Of a stretch of DNA of 64,000 nt, positions 1 to 8,601 are shown piece by piece (positions within the stretch are counted from its first letter, which is position 1; the number at the start of each line of letters is the position of its first letter). The translations under genes and the position numbers were made by a program. Source of the stretch: Endobacterium cereale (lineage in GTDB: Bacteria > Pseudomonadota > Alphaproteobacteria > Rhizobiales > Rhizobiaceae); contig NZ_WIXI01000022.1 in assembly GCF_009617585.1 (NCBI RefSeq), positions 124,001 to 188,000 of the forward strand, given 5' to 3'. The notes under the pieces are model-generated. The model worked only from the letters and a program-made list of their open reading frames with translations. It ran no database searches and was not told the DNA's origin.

Positions 1-264
1 GCCTGGCGGTTTCCGCCCAACGAAGAAAAGCCTGTACGATCACCCCGAAACCCCAATACAAAAGGAGCGTTACCCGCATTTACCCTACGAAATGCAGCTT
101 AGGCAAAAATCGTTTAAGATTGGTTCACCATAAGATTTAACCACGAACGGAGAGTATTTCTGTCCGCTTTACTGCCGAAAACATGGCTGATCGTTTCGCC
201 CGCGGAAGACCTTGTCCCGGCGGGGGAAACCGCGTCTTGCACCATCGTCGCCGACCTGCGCAAA

Positions 265-828
265 ATGCAGGCGGGCCCGGACTCGTTCGTGCTCACCGGC
301 GCGACCGGTGCGCTTCTGTCGGCCGTCACCACTGATGCGACAACTGCACTACTCGACCTTTGCGTGGCGAAAAGGATCGCATTCGTCATTCTCTCCGGCG
401 TGCGTCACGGCACAGAGATTCAACATCTGGACGTCCTGCTGCAGGTCGCCGAGGCGCGCGCAGGCATATCGACCGGGACGACCCGAATCATCGCCATGGC
501 TGGAGACAACCCGCATGGGCTATTGGCGGCCGCCAGCTTTGCGGAAAAAAGCAAACGCCTGATTGCGCTTGGATGGGATGCGGGTGCTCTGGCTGTGGCC
601 ATGGGGTCCAGACATGGGCTCGGCACAGAGGTTGCAGCCACCGCCCGCGCCACCCTGCTACTCGCCGCAGCCGCTGCGAATGTATCGGCAATCGATACGG
701 TCGAACCGAACACGGACGACGAATCGTTCCGCGCCGCCTGCCTCCACGCCAGGGCGCAAGGTTTTTACGGAAAAATGACCGGCGTTCCTTCGCACGTGCC
801 GGTCATTCAGTCGGTGTTTAGCGATTGA
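265..828 (+). CDS. CitE-like (HpcH/HpaI aldolase family) protein, divergent
   Basis: The C-terminal half follows the CitE/HpcH-HpaI fold: the stretch RIIAMAGDN..HGLLAAASFA aligns with the family's 'LIALIETARGVLNA' strand, LIALGWDAGALAVAMG with 'ALVFGAEDLAADLG', and AIDTVEPNTDDESFRAAC..ARAQGFYGKM with the final helix and 'GF.GK..IHP' motif. Known members are lyases or thioesterases of acyl-CoA substrates. The usual catalytic Arg and metal-binding Glu are not visible, so activity is doubtful. Coordinates use the first ATG, but the frame is open from base 118 and codons 160-264 read like the family N-terminus (TWLIVSPAEDLVPAG...). No ATG, GTG or TTG occurs there; a CTG at 160 sits 7 bases after GGAG. 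Either a rare start codon is used or the 5' end is damaged. Confidence 0.65.
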   Translation: MQAGPDSFVLTGATGALLSAVTTDATTALLDLCVAKRIAFVILSGVRHGTEIQHLDVLLQVAEARAGISTGTTRIIAMAGDNPHGLLAAASFAEKSKRLIALGWDAGALAVAMGSRHGLGTEVAATARATLLLAAAAANVSAIDTVEPNTDDESFRAACLHARAQGFYGKMTGVPSHVPVIQSVFSD

Positions 829-831
829 TCA

Positions 832-1452
832 TCAGCCCTTGGGCGTCGTCGGCCGCGTCATTTCAAAGACGTCTGCACCGCCATCGGCATAATCGCGATA
901 GCCCATGCGGCCGAGCGGGCGGGCAATGCCCATATCCACCCTGCCCTCGTGCAAAATGTCTTCGCTGAGATGGATGCCGACCACCTGCCCGAAGACGACG
1001 ATGGCCTCGGCCTTGCCGCCGTCCATCGTTTTCGGCTCGATGATGTCGGTCACCCTGCATTCCAGCGCCGCATAGGCCTCGGCCACGAAGGGCGCATCCA
1101 CGAGCGTCCCGGGCTTTGCCGTCAGGCCCGCAATGGTGAATTCATCGACGCCGTAATCGACGCTGACCGAAGAAGCATTCATCTGTTCGGCAAGGTGCCG
1201 GCTGGCGAGGCTTGCCGTGAACACGCCTGTCTCGCGGGCATTGCGAAAACTGTCCTTCGGCCCGCTCGACGCGAACATGACCAGCTTGGGCTTGTCGCAG
1301 ATCGCGTTGAAGAACGAATAGGGCGACAGGTTCAAAGAACCATCCCGCCCCTTCGTACCGATCCAGCCGATCGGCCGTGGCGACACGATCGCTTTGAACG
1401 GATCGTGCGCCAGACCATGCCGGTTTTCATCGGTCGAGTAAAACATCGTCAT
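832..1452 (-). CDS. Flavin reductase-like domain protein
   Basis: This 206-residue protein matches the flavin reductase-like (FMN-binding split barrel) family: IVSPRPIGWIGT near residues 23-34, then SLNLSPYSFFNAICDKPKLVMFAS, the conserved phosphate/isoalloxazine binding strand, and a C-terminal ALECRVTDII..VVFGQVVGIHL strand pair. Members bind FMN and often reduce flavin or act on small aromatic substrates; the substrate here cannot be read from sequence. Its ATG overlaps the stop of the upstream nitroreductase gene by four bases (ATGA), so the two are translationally coupled and probably share a flavin-dependent pathway. It ends four bases from the convergent CitE-like gene. Confidence 0.85.
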   Translation of the reverse strand: MTMFYSTDENRHGLAHDPFKAIVSPRPIGWIGTKGRDGSLNLSPYSFFNAICDKPKLVMFASSGPKDSFRNARETGVFTASLASRHLAEQMNASSVSVDYGVDEFTIAGLTAKPGTLVDAPFVAEAYAALECRVTDIIEPKTMDGGKAEAIVVFGQVVGIHLSEDILHEGRVDMGIARPLGRMGYRDYADGGADVFEMTRPTTPKG

Positions 1453-2024
1453 TCCACCCAGGAGACGATATCGGCCAGGTCCGGCCGCGGCCGATCCGGG
1501 GTATTGAAATCGCTTGAGCCGATATGGATGAAGCCCGCGGCCTTCTCGCCTTCATGAATGCCAAGCGCCGACTGCACGCGCTCGTCATAGGTGATCCACT
1601 CTGTCCGCCAATTCGCGACATAACCATGCGCCTCGCAGGCCATAACCAGATTGAGGCAAAGCGCACCAGCGGACAGCAGCTGCTCCCATTCCGGAATTTT
1701 TGCATGAGGCGCAGCGGTGCTGACGACGGCAACGACGAGAGGCGCACGGGAAAAGCGCGCCAGTTCCGCCTGCTGCGCTGCCTCGGTCATGTCAGGCGTC
1801 TTTTCCAGCGAGAGGCGCAGGAACTCTTCGCCGAGTTTGACCCGCGAATCACCGCGATAAACGATGAAGCGCCATGGTGCGATCTTGCCGTGATCGGGCA
1901 CGCGCGAAGCAAATCGCAGGATTTCCGTCAATTCTTCCTGCGAGGGGCCGGGCTCTCTGTATTGCGCCACCGGGGTGGAATGGCGTTGGCGCAGGTAGTC
2001 GATCAGCTTGATATCATTGCCCAT
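1449..2024 (-). CDS. Nitroreductase family protein
   Basis: The 191-residue product has the nitroreductase layout: an N-terminal RQRHST segment of the flavin-phosphate binding type, EELTEILRFASRVPDHGKIAPWRFIVY, and a C-terminal GYVANWRTEW..QSALGIHEGEKAAGFIHIG block. These enzymes are FMN-dependent, NAD(P)H-using reductases, usually dimeric and cytoplasmic. The start is placed at MGNDIKLIDYL rather than at the 33-residue longer frame, because family similarity begins there. The gene is first of a two-gene leftward operon with the flavin reductase-like gene, overlapping it by four bases. Natural substrate unknown. Confidence 0.88.
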   Translation of the reverse strand: MGNDIKLIDYLRQRHSTPVAQYREPGPSQEELTEILRFASRVPDHGKIAPWRFIVYRGDSRVKLGEEFLRLSLEKTPDMTEAAQQAELARFSRAPLVVAVVSTAAPHAKIPEWEQLLSAGALCLNLVMACEAHGYVANWRTEWITYDERVQSALGIHEGEKAAGFIHIGSSDFNTPDRPRPDLADIVSWVE

Positions 2025-2159
2025 GGTCACACTCGCATGTTTGACAGTTCGATGACGGACGCGTCCGGCATTTCGGCCTGTTTTTGATACAGGCCTTGAA
2101 TTTGCCTTGGCGTTGGTTTTCAAGTGAAGTCTGCAACACGAAGAGTCAATCCGGGCGAC

Positions 2160-3134
2160 ATGACCAGAACCTCCATTGCCGTTTATGTGATGATCGGTGC
2201 AGCTTTTGCTGCCCTGCCGGCATCACCGTCTTTTGCCCAGGATGCATTCCAGAATTTCAAGCAGCTCGGCGGTTCCACAAAGATGCCGAAGCTCAACGCC
2301 TTTTCGGCAACGCCCAGCGCTCCCGCTGGCCTTCTTGCCCGCAACGTTGCTTTCGAAGCAAAGCTGACCAATGACGGCGAAGCGATGAAGGATGGCCTGG
2401 CATGGCGCGTCTTCGGTCCCATCCCGGGTGCTGACGGCAAGCTGCCATTGCTGGCCAGCGCCGATGGCGGCACCGCCGATTTTCAACTGGCCCCCGGCGA
2501 TTATTTCGTCAACGTCGCGTTCGGGCGCGCTGGTCTCACCCGCAAGCTCACCGTGCCCGAGCAGGGGCAGGTCGACAAGCAGACGGTGGTTCTCGATGCC
2601 GGTGGCTTCGTACTGAATGCGGTAACCGGCTCTGACGTCCGCATTCCGCCGGCACAACTGAGTTTCTCGGTCTATTCTTCGGAAAGTCGCGAGGATGGCG
2701 AGCGCGGTCTGGTGATCGCAGACGTCAAGCCCAACAGCATCGTGCGGCTCAATGCCGGCACCTATCATGTCGTATCCGAGTATGGCAGCGTCAACGCCGT
2801 GGCGCGTGCCGATATCCAGGTGGAAGCCGGCAAGCTGACGACAGCAACGCTGCAACATCGCGCCGCCCAGATCACGCTGAAACTTGTCTCCCAACCCGGT
2901 GGCGAAGCGATTGCCGATACCGCCTGGTCGGTTCTGACGGGATCAGGCGACGTCGTCAACGAAAGCGTCAGCGCCTTTTCGACAATGATCCTCTCCGAGG
3001 GAGACTACCTCGCCGTTGCCCGTAACAAGGACAAGATCTACCAGCGCGAATTTACCGTGAAAGCCGGCCAGAACGCCGATGTCGACGTTCTGCTTTCATC
3101 TCACGCCCAGACGGCCAACGCCGATATCGAGTAA
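2160..3134 (+). CDS. Secreted protein of unknown function with repeated beta-sandwich-like segments
   Basis: The start chosen gives MTRTSIAVYVMIGAAFAALPASPSFAQ, a typical Sec signal peptide with likely cleavage after FAQ, so the mature protein is periplasmic or secreted. The remaining ~300 residues contain three or four similar segments of about 85 residues, each rich in beta strands and with the pattern 'W.v.g.....L......G...l..G.Y.v.v..G......f.v..G', for example LAWRVFGPIPGADGK...FQLAPGDYFVNVAFG and TAWSVLTGSGD...ILSEGDYLAVARN. This resembles carboxypeptidase-regulatory-like or Ig-like modules. No catalytic motif is visible. It is divergent from the nitroreductase operon; I cannot assign a function. 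Confidence 0.8.
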   Translation: MTRTSIAVYVMIGAAFAALPASPSFAQDAFQNFKQLGGSTKMPKLNAFSATPSAPAGLLARNVAFEAKLTNDGEAMKDGLAWRVFGPIPGADGKLPLLASADGGTADFQLAPGDYFVNVAFGRAGLTRKLTVPEQGQVDKQTVVLDAGGFVLNAVTGSDVRIPPAQLSFSVYSSESREDGERGLVIADVKPNSIVRLNAGTYHVVSEYGSVNAVARADIQVEAGKLTTATLQHRAAQITLKLVSQPGGEAIADTAWSVLTGSGDVVNESVSAFSTMILSEGDYLAVARNKDKIYQREFTVKAGQNADVDVLLSSHAQTANADIE

Positions 3135-3158
3135 TCCGCGTCGTTTTTGTCAGGCCCG

Positions 3159-4037
3159 TCAAGCCGCTTCGCTGCGGTTCGCAGCCTTGCGTGCCTCACG
3201 CCGCGTCAATGGCCGCATGGCAAAGACGGCATCATAGAGCTTGGCCAGCAGCAGTTTCCGATCGGTTGTCGCTGCCATTTCCTCATAGGCAATGACGGAA
3301 CCGATACGGGCACGAATGGTGGTGCCCGAAAGCCGCTTGAACTCGCGGATCAGCAGCGACAGGCGCAGCACGAGCGAGATCTTGCTGGCAAAATGGAAGA
3401 GCGGACCGTTCTGCCCTTCGAAATAGATTGGCAGCACATTCGCCTTGGCGGACTGGATGAGTTTGGCCGGAAACATTTTCCACGGCAGGTCTTCAGCACG
3501 GCCAAAGCCGCGTCTTGCCGTCGCGACACCGCCTGCAGGAAAGATGATGATGGTGACACCCTCTTTCAGCAGCTTCAGCGCCTCGTGGCGCATAGCCATG
3601 TTCTGCGCCAGCGCCTCCCTGGTTTCCTCGAAGGAGACGGGCAGCGAATAGGGCGCCATTTCCGGCACTTTTAGAAGTTCGTTATTGATCATCACCCGGA
3701 ACGGACGCCCAAGCTGCTCCGCCAGTGCCAGACTGGCGATACCGTCACCGATGCCGAAGGGATGGTTGGCAAGGATGACCAAAGGCCCTTCCGGCAGATT
3801 GCGCGGCGGCCATTCGCCGGCCACGTCCATGCCGACATCGATCAGATCGAGCATCTTGCCGAAAACGCGGTCGCTCTTGCCGACGATATCACTGCGCCAG
3901 ATGTCGTAGAGCCGGGCATACCGGTTGCGGCCTGACATGCCCTCGATCGAGCGGATGATCCAGCGTTTCAGCCGCGTATCGCGCTCGTTGGCGTATGAAA
4001 GTTCCCTGAACTGCAATGCGGCCTCCACGCGGACCAT
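3159..4037 (-). CDS. PlsC-domain lysophospholipid acyltransferase
   Basis: A 292-residue acyltransferase: ILANHPFGIGDG (N91-H92...D98) is the catalytic His/Asp motif of the glycerolipid acyltransferase family, with five rather than the usual four residues between His and Asp, and FPAGGVATA (166-174) is the substrate-phosphate binding motif. Family members acylate lysophosphatidic acid or related lysolipids at the inner membrane; in rhizobia a relative (OlsA) makes ornithine lipid from lyso-ornithine lipid, which is an alternative here. The gene is transcribed leftwards like thrS but is separated from it by the 4082-4117 hairpin, so it probably has its own promoter. Confidence 0.85.
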   Translation of the reverse strand: MVRVEAALQFRELSYANERDTRLKRWIIRSIEGMSGRNRYARLYDIWRSDIVGKSDRVFGKMLDLIDVGMDVAGEWPPRNLPEGPLVILANHPFGIGDGIASLALAEQLGRPFRVMINNELLKVPEMAPYSLPVSFEETREALAQNMAMRHEALKLLKEGVTIIIFPAGGVATARRGFGRAEDLPWKMFPAKLIQSAKANVLPIYFEGQNGPLFHFASKISLVLRLSLLIREFKRLSGTTIRARIGSVIAYEEMAATTDRKLLLAKLYDAVFAMRPLTRREARKAANRSEAA

Positions 4038-4081
4038 CAGACATTTTCGCCGGTTATCATTGCAGTTCGATGACGAAATGA

Positions 4082-4121
4082 AAACGGCGCCTGTGGATTT
4101 CTCCGCAGGCGCCGTTTGTTT
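4082..4121 (-). terminator. Terminator of thrS
   Basis: A 12-bp perfect stem (4082-4093 with 4106-4117, AAACGGCGCCTG type) with additional pairing into the loop, followed on the minus strand by a T-rich tail and on the plus strand by TTTGTTTG. It lies directly after the thrS stop and before the acyltransferase start, so it ends thrS transcription. Confidence 0.85.
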
Positions 4122-4127
4122 GTCAGA

Positions 4128-6152
4128 TCAGGCCGAGAGCTTGGCCTTGCGGGCAGCAAGCTTGCGCTTGACGTCCGGCGGCGTTGCCTCATCGACCAGC
4201 GATGCGACAGCTTCGTCGAGCGACATGGCTGTCTGTGCCTGCGAGCCGAGGCGACGGATATTGACCGACCGCTGTTCGGCTTCCTGACGACCGCAGACGA
4301 TGATCACCGGCACCTTGGCAACAGAGTGCTCGCGGACCTTGTAGTTGATCTTCTCGTTGCGGAAATCGGTCTCGACCTGCAGACCGGCATCGCGCAGCTG
4401 TTCAGCAACTTCACGACCGTAATCGTCGGCATCCGAAGTGATGGTGGCGACGACGACCTGCGTCGGCGCAAACCACAGCGGCATGTGACCGGCAAAATTT
4501 TCGATCAGGATGCCGAGGAAACGTTCCATCGAACCGCAGATGGCGCGGTGGATCATCACCGGCTGGGTCTTTTCCGAGTTCTGGTCGATGTAGAAGGCGC
4601 CAAAACGTTCCGGCAGGTTGAAATCAACCTGCGTAGTGCCGCACTGCCATTCACGGCCGATGGCGTCCTTCAGCGTGTATTCGAATTTCGGACCATAGAA
4701 AGCGCCCTCGCCCGGCAGGATGCCGGTCTTGATGCGGCCTTCAGACTGTTCCTCGATCATCTTCAACACGTCGGTCATGACGCTTTCGGCGCGATCCCAC
4801 AGATCGTCGGTGCCGACGCGCTTTTCAGGACGCGTCGAAAGCTTGACGACGACTTCCTGGAAACCGAAATCTTCGTAGACCGACAGGATCAGTTCGTTGA
4901 TGCGCAGGCATTCCGCTGCCAACTGTTCGTCGGTGCAGAACACGTGGGCATCGTCCTGCGTGAAACCGCGCACGCGCATCAGGCCATGGAGCGCGCCCGA
5001 GGCTTCGTAACGATGCACGTTGCCGAATTCGGCGAGACGGATCGGCAGTTCGCGATAGGATTTCAGGCCGTGCTTGAAGATCTGCACGTGACCCGGGCAG
5101 TTCATCGGCTTCAGCGCGAAAACGCGGTTGTCGGCTTCCTCGTCGTCAGGATGCGTGAACGCGTAGGCCGATTTCACGGCGAACATGTTGTCCTGATACC
5201 AGCCCCAGTGACCCGAGGTTTCCCAGAGCGAGCTGTCGAGAACCTGCGGCGCGTTGACTTCCTCATACGTACCGGCCAGACGGCGGCGCATATAGGAGGT
5301 CAGGGTCTGGAACATGCGCCAGCCCTTGCCGTGCCAGAACACCACGCCCGGACCTTCTTCCTGGAAATGGAAAAGGTCCATTTCGCGGCCGAGCTTGCGG
5401 TGGTCACGCTTTTCGGCTTCGGCGAGAATGTGCAGATACTGGTCGAGCTCTTCCTGTGTGGCCCATGCCGTACCGTAGATGCGCGTCAGCATCGGCTTGG
5501 TCGAATCGCCACGCCAGTAGGCGCCGGCAACCTTCATCAGCTTGAAGGCGGTGCCGATCTGGCCCGTCGAGGCCATATGCGGTCCACGGCAGAGGTCGAA
5601 CCAGCCGCCCTGATTGTAGATCTTCAGGTCCTGACCTTCCGGGATCATGTCGACCAGCTCGACCTTGTAGGTCTCGCCCTTGTCGGCAAACACCTGCTTG
5701 GCTTTTTCGCGCGTCCAGATTTCCTTGGTGAAGGCGGCGTTCTTCTGGACGAGTTCCTTCATCTTCTTTTCGATCTTTGGCAGATCGTCGGGAGTGAAGG
5801 GCCAGTCTTCCTTGCTATCCGGATGGATGCGCTTGAAGTCGTAATAAAAACCGTTCTCGATGACCGGGCCGATCGTCACCTGCGTGCCGGGCCACAGATC
5901 CTGTACGGCCTCGGCCATGACGTGGGCGGCATCGTGGCGGATCAGTTCCAGCGCGCGCGGATCGGTGCGGGTGACGATCTCGATCTTACCATCGGTGACG
6001 GGATCGGAGAGATCGCGCAGCTCGCCATCCAGCGTGATCGCCACGGCCTTCTTGGCCAGCGACTTGGAGATGGATTCGGCGACGGCAAAGCCGGTCGTGC
6101 CCGCGTCATAGGCGCGAACGGAACCATCGGGAAATGTAAGGGAAACGGACAT
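4128..6152 (-). CDS. thrS: Threonyl-tRNA synthetase
   Basis: Full-length 674-residue class II synthetase charging tRNA-Thr. The N-terminal TGS domain ([29 protein letters not shown]) is followed by the editing domain with [11 protein letters not shown], then the catalytic core: [13 protein letters not shown] with the zinc-binding Cys, motif 2 around [25 protein letters not shown], and motif 3 [17 protein letters not shown], then the anticodon-binding domain ([12 protein letters not shown]...). The ATG at 6152 is preceded by AGGAG about nine bases upstream, so the longer 5' frame is rejected. It follows the IscU-like and yidD genes in the same direction and ends at a strong terminator. The window also carries a cognate tRNA-Thr at 31393. 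Confidence 0.98.
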   Translation of the reverse strand: MSVSLTFPDGSVRAYDAGTTGFAVAESISKSLAKKAVAITLDGELRDLSDPVTDGKIEIVTRTDPRALELIRHDAAHVMAEAVQDLWPGTQVTIGPVIENGFYYDFKRIHPDSKEDWPFTPDDLPKIEKKMKELVQKNAAFTKEIWTREKAKQVFADKGETYKVELVDMIPEGQDLKIYNQGGWFDLCRGPHMASTGQIGTAFKLMKVAGAYWRGDSTKPMLTRIYGTAWATQEELDQYLHILAEAEKRDHRKLGREMDLFHFQEEGPGVVFWHGKGWRMFQTLTSYMRRRLAGTYEEVNAPQVLDSSLWETSGHWGWYQDNMFAVKSAYAFTHPDDEEADNRVFALKPMNCPGHVQIFKHGLKSYRELPIRLAEFGNVHRYEASGALHGLMRVRGFTQDDAHVFCTDEQLAAECLRINELILSVYEDFGFQEVVVKLSTRPEKRVGTDDLWDRAESVMTDVLKMIEEQSEGRIKTGILPGEGAFYGPKFEYTLKDAIGREWQCGTTQVDFNLPERFGAFYIDQNSEKTQPVMIHRAICGSMERFLGILIENFAGHMPLWFAPTQVVVATITSDADDYGREVAEQLRDAGLQVETDFRNEKINYKVREHSVAKVPVIIVCGRQEAEQRSVNIRRLGSQAQTAMSLDEAVASLVDEATPPDVKRKLAARKAKLSA

Positions 6153-6272
6153 GTTGAATTCTCCTAGCCAGTCCCGCCAACGAATGCGGGTGGACAAAAA
6201 TGGGCTGCGAGACTTTTTCACGCAGCAACGAACGGCGCGGTGATAGTCAAAAAACACGACTGAGTAAAGGTT

Positions 6273-6644
6273 TCAGGCCTTCTTGCCGAAGCGCCAGAGC
6301 GCCCATGGCATCAGGCGGCGGGTTCCCTCACCCAGCACTTCCGGCACCGGATCGAGACCGGATGTGCCGCCAGGGCCGCAGCGGCCAACCCGGAACAGGG
6401 TCAACCAGAAGCCGGACCAGAAACCGTGGCGTGCGAAGGCCTCATAACCGTATTCCGAACAGGTCGGGATATGACGGCATCCATTGCCGATAAAACCGGA
6501 AAGCGTCAGCTGGTAGAGACGGATGAAACTCATGCCCATGAGGCGGCCCGGCGTTTTGCGGAACGGGCCGTTCCAGTTGCGGCCGGTATATTTTCTAACG
6601 TCACCAGGTTCGTCTTCATCCGGTTGGCCACAGGCGCCGCACAT
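6273..6644 (-). CDS. yidD: Membrane protein insertion efficiency factor YidD
   Basis: The 123-residue product contains the full YidD signature: IRLYQLTLSGFIGNGCRHIPTCSEYGYEAFARHGFWSGFWLTLFRVGRCGPGGTSGLDPVP, with the three conserved Cys of the CR..PTCS and RC.P segments. YidD is a small peripheral inner-membrane protein that helps the YidC/Sec insertion route. Here it carries an N-terminal extension of about 35 residues beginning MCGACGQPDEDEPG, with a C..C pair that might bind metal; this extension is longer than in E. coli. It starts three bases after the stop of the IscU-like gene and precedes thrS, not the more usual rnpA-yidC neighbours. Confidence 0.95.
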   Translation of the reverse strand: MCGACGQPDEDEPGDVRKYTGRNWNGPFRKTPGRLMGMSFIRLYQLTLSGFIGNGCRHIPTCSEYGYEAFARHGFWSGFWLTLFRVGRCGPGGTSGLDPVPEVLGEGTRRLMPWALWRFGKKA

Positions 6645-6647
6645 GTG

Positions 6648-7097
6648 TCAGCCCGTCGCTACGGCAGTATCGCTCTTCGCTTCCGCCTGATCGATCGCAT
6701 CAACGACGGCATCGAAGGTCAGCATGGTGGAGGCGTGGCGGGCCTTGTAGTCCTTGACGGGTTTCAGCACCCGCATTTCCTCGAAACGACCGACCGGCCC
6801 TTCGCCGTCCTCTTTCAGCATGGCCAGCATGTCGATCCGCGCCTGCCGCAACTCTTCCACACTCGCGCCGATCACGTGTTTCGCCATCGCTGCCGATGAG
6901 GCCTGCCCCAGAGCGCAGGCTCGCACCTTGTGGCGAAAGTCGCTGACGATACCGCCTTCGAGCTTTATGAAAACCTTGACCTTCGACCCGCACAGCTTCG
7001 AATGTTTTTCCGAGGCACCGTCCGCGTCTTCCAGTTCACCGGAAAGCCCGATATTGCCGGCAAGCTCGAGAATGCGGCTATTGTAGATGTCGTCCAT
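6648..7097 (-). CDS. IscU/NifU-type iron-sulfur scaffold-like protein
   Basis: A 149-residue member of the IscU/SufU family. Seen in the sequence: SKLCGSKVKVFIKLEGGIVSDFRHKVRACALGQASSAAMAKHVIG, which matches the first two Cys blocks of the family, and a long C-terminal helix. The third ligand block (usually P.R..C..L) reads KARHASTML, with Ala where the cysteine should be, and the usual Asp after the first Cys is Ser. Canonical cluster assembly is therefore doubtful; a role in cluster transfer or as a regulator is inference. The start at MDDIYNS is preferred over a longer frame. It is first of the leftward group with yidD. Confidence 0.85.
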   Translation of the reverse strand: MDDIYNSRILELAGNIGLSGELEDADGASEKHSKLCGSKVKVFIKLEGGIVSDFRHKVRACALGQASSAAMAKHVIGASVEELRQARIDMLAMLKEDGEGPVGRFEEMRVLKPVKDYKARHASTMLTFDAVVDAIDQAEAKSDTAVATG

Positions 7098-7390
7098 AAT
7101 CACCAGTTTCCGGATTATCGCACACGTCGCCGAAGAGCGCATGTCGAACACTGCGTCTTCGCAGATGCTCCTGTCATACCGTTCGTTTTATCATTATATG
7201 CTAGCGGAGAAAGCCCGCATCAAGACGTAAGCTTTTGCATGACGATCATCAAAATCGGAATGCAATGTCTTGTAAAATGGCTCTCGCGGCGTCAGATAGC
7301 GCCAAAATGGCGTTTTGTGGCCGAATGCCCGGCGTCACTGTACTAGGATCGGATGCGACCTTGACCCGCATCAGGATCAGGAGACTTGAA

Positions 7391-8002
7391 ATGGATGCCA
7401 TTGTGAAGAACTTTCCGGCCACAGGCCTCGCTAATGCTCGCCCGACGCAGCAGGAGGCCGAGGATGCAGTGCGTGTGCTTTTGCGCTGGACCGGCGACGA
7501 TCCGTCCCGCGAAGGTTTGCTCGATACGCCCAAGCGTGTTGCAGCCGCCTATCGCGAGCTGTTTTCCGGCTATGACCAGTCGCCCGAGGAAATCCTTGGC
7601 CGTACCTTCGAGGAAGTGTCCGGTTACAAGGACATGGTTCTTGTGCGCGACATCCCGTTCTATTCGCACTGTGAGCATCACATGGTGCCGATTATTGGCA
7701 AGGCGCATGTCGCCTATCTGCCGAAGGGCCGCGTTCTCGGTCTTTCCAAGATCGCACGCCTCGTCGAGGTCTTTGGCCGACGCCTGCAGACGCAGGAAGC
7801 ACTGACGGCACAGATTGCCGATGCCATTCAGAGCGTGCTTGAACCGCGCGGCGTTGCCGTGATGATCGATGCCGAGCATATGTGCATGGCCATGCGCGGT
7901 GTCCAGAAGCAGGGTTCGACCACCCTGACGACGACCTTCACCGCTGAATTCCAGGACAACGCCGCCGAGCAGGCGCGCTTCCTGACCCTTATCCGCACCT
8001 GA
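7391..8002 (+). CDS. folE: GTP cyclohydrolase I
   Basis: This 203-residue enzyme converts GTP to 7,8-dihydroneopterin triphosphate, the first step of folate (and queuosine precursor) synthesis. The zinc ligands are visible: C94 and H97 in [11 protein letters not shown] and C165 in [32 protein letters not shown] and [12 protein letters not shown] are also family hallmarks. The chosen ATG has CAGGAG about eight bases upstream; an extra 52 codons of open frame upstream show no family similarity. hisI follows after 25 bases, so the two are likely co-transcribed, although they serve different pathways. Confidence 0.97.
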   Translation: MDAIVKNFPATGLANARPTQQEAEDAVRVLLRWTGDDPSREGLLDTPKRVAAAYRELFSGYDQSPEEILGRTFEEVSGYKDMVLVRDIPFYSHCEHHMVPIIGKAHVAYLPKGRVLGLSKIARLVEVFGRRLQTQEALTAQIADAIQSVLEPRGVAVMIDAEHMCMAMRGVQKQGSTTLTTTFTAEFQDNAAEQARFLTLIRT

Positions 8003-8027
8003 AAACTGCCGATCCGCAGGTATTGCC

Positions 8028-8477
8028 ATGACGCTGACATTTGCCGCACCGTCCGCCGACAAGCACGCGCTCGAAGCGGGCGGCGATTTCACGCCACGCT
8101 TCGACGCCCATGGTCTCGTCACCGCCGTCGTGACCGATGTGCGCGATGGCGAATTGCTGATGGTGGCGCATATGAATGCCGAGGCGCTGGCGCTGACGAT
8201 CGAAACCGGCATCGCCCATTATTACAGTCGTTCACGCGCAAAAATCTGGAAAAAAGGTGAGACCTCCGGCAACCTCCAGACGGTTGCGGAACTTCGCACG
8301 GATTGCGATCAGGATGCCGTCTGGCTGAAAGTCCGCGTTGGCGGCCATGATGCCAGCTGCCACACCGGCCGCCGCTCCTGCTTCTATCGCACGGTAAAGG
8401 AAACCGATGGCAAGGCCATCGTCGAGATCGCCGATGATGACCGCCATTTCGATCCCGATTCCGTGTACGCGAGCTGA
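8028..8477 (+). CDS. hisI: Phosphoribosyl-AMP cyclohydrolase
   Basis: A 149-residue stand-alone HisI catalysing the third step of histidine synthesis, opening the purine ring of phosphoribosyl-AMP. The metal-binding residues are seen in [10 protein letters not shown] (D92, C93, D94, D96) and [10 protein letters not shown] (C111, C118); [16 protein letters not shown] binds the substrate phosphate. It is not fused to HisE, as is usual in alphaproteobacteria. The N-terminal ~22 residues are an extension typical of this lineage. It is the second gene after folE; no other his genes are in the window. Confidence 0.97.
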   Translation: MTLTFAAPSADKHALEAGGDFTPRFDAHGLVTAVVTDVRDGELLMVAHMNAEALALTIETGIAHYYSRSRAKIWKKGETSGNLQTVAELRTDCDQDAVWLKVRVGGHDASCHTGRRSCFYRTVKETDGKAIVEIADDDRHFDPDSVYAS

Positions 8478-8601
8478 GGAACGAATCTTCTCGTCGTCCC
8501 GTTTCCTGTCACATTTGCCGTTGATCAATACTTTCGAAACGCATTCGGGAGCCTAATGATCATCTGGGTTGATGATCTGGCGTGGAGGAGACGCGGAAGA
8601 C

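Noticed and set aside
1..117. Gene end at the left edge
   Set aside because: No frame with coding character was found in the first 117 bases; stops occur in all plausible frames, so it is treated as intergenic.
4116..6167. 683-residue open frame on the + strand opposite thrS
   Set aside because: It is the antisense shadow of a certain gene in GC-rich DNA; its residues (His/Asp/Val-rich strings) match no family and thrS is complete.
7300..7316. Small CGCCA/TGGCG hairpin followed by TTTT upstream of folE as an attenuator or riboswitch
   Set aside because: The stem has only five base pairs and no ligand-binding structure could be seen around it.
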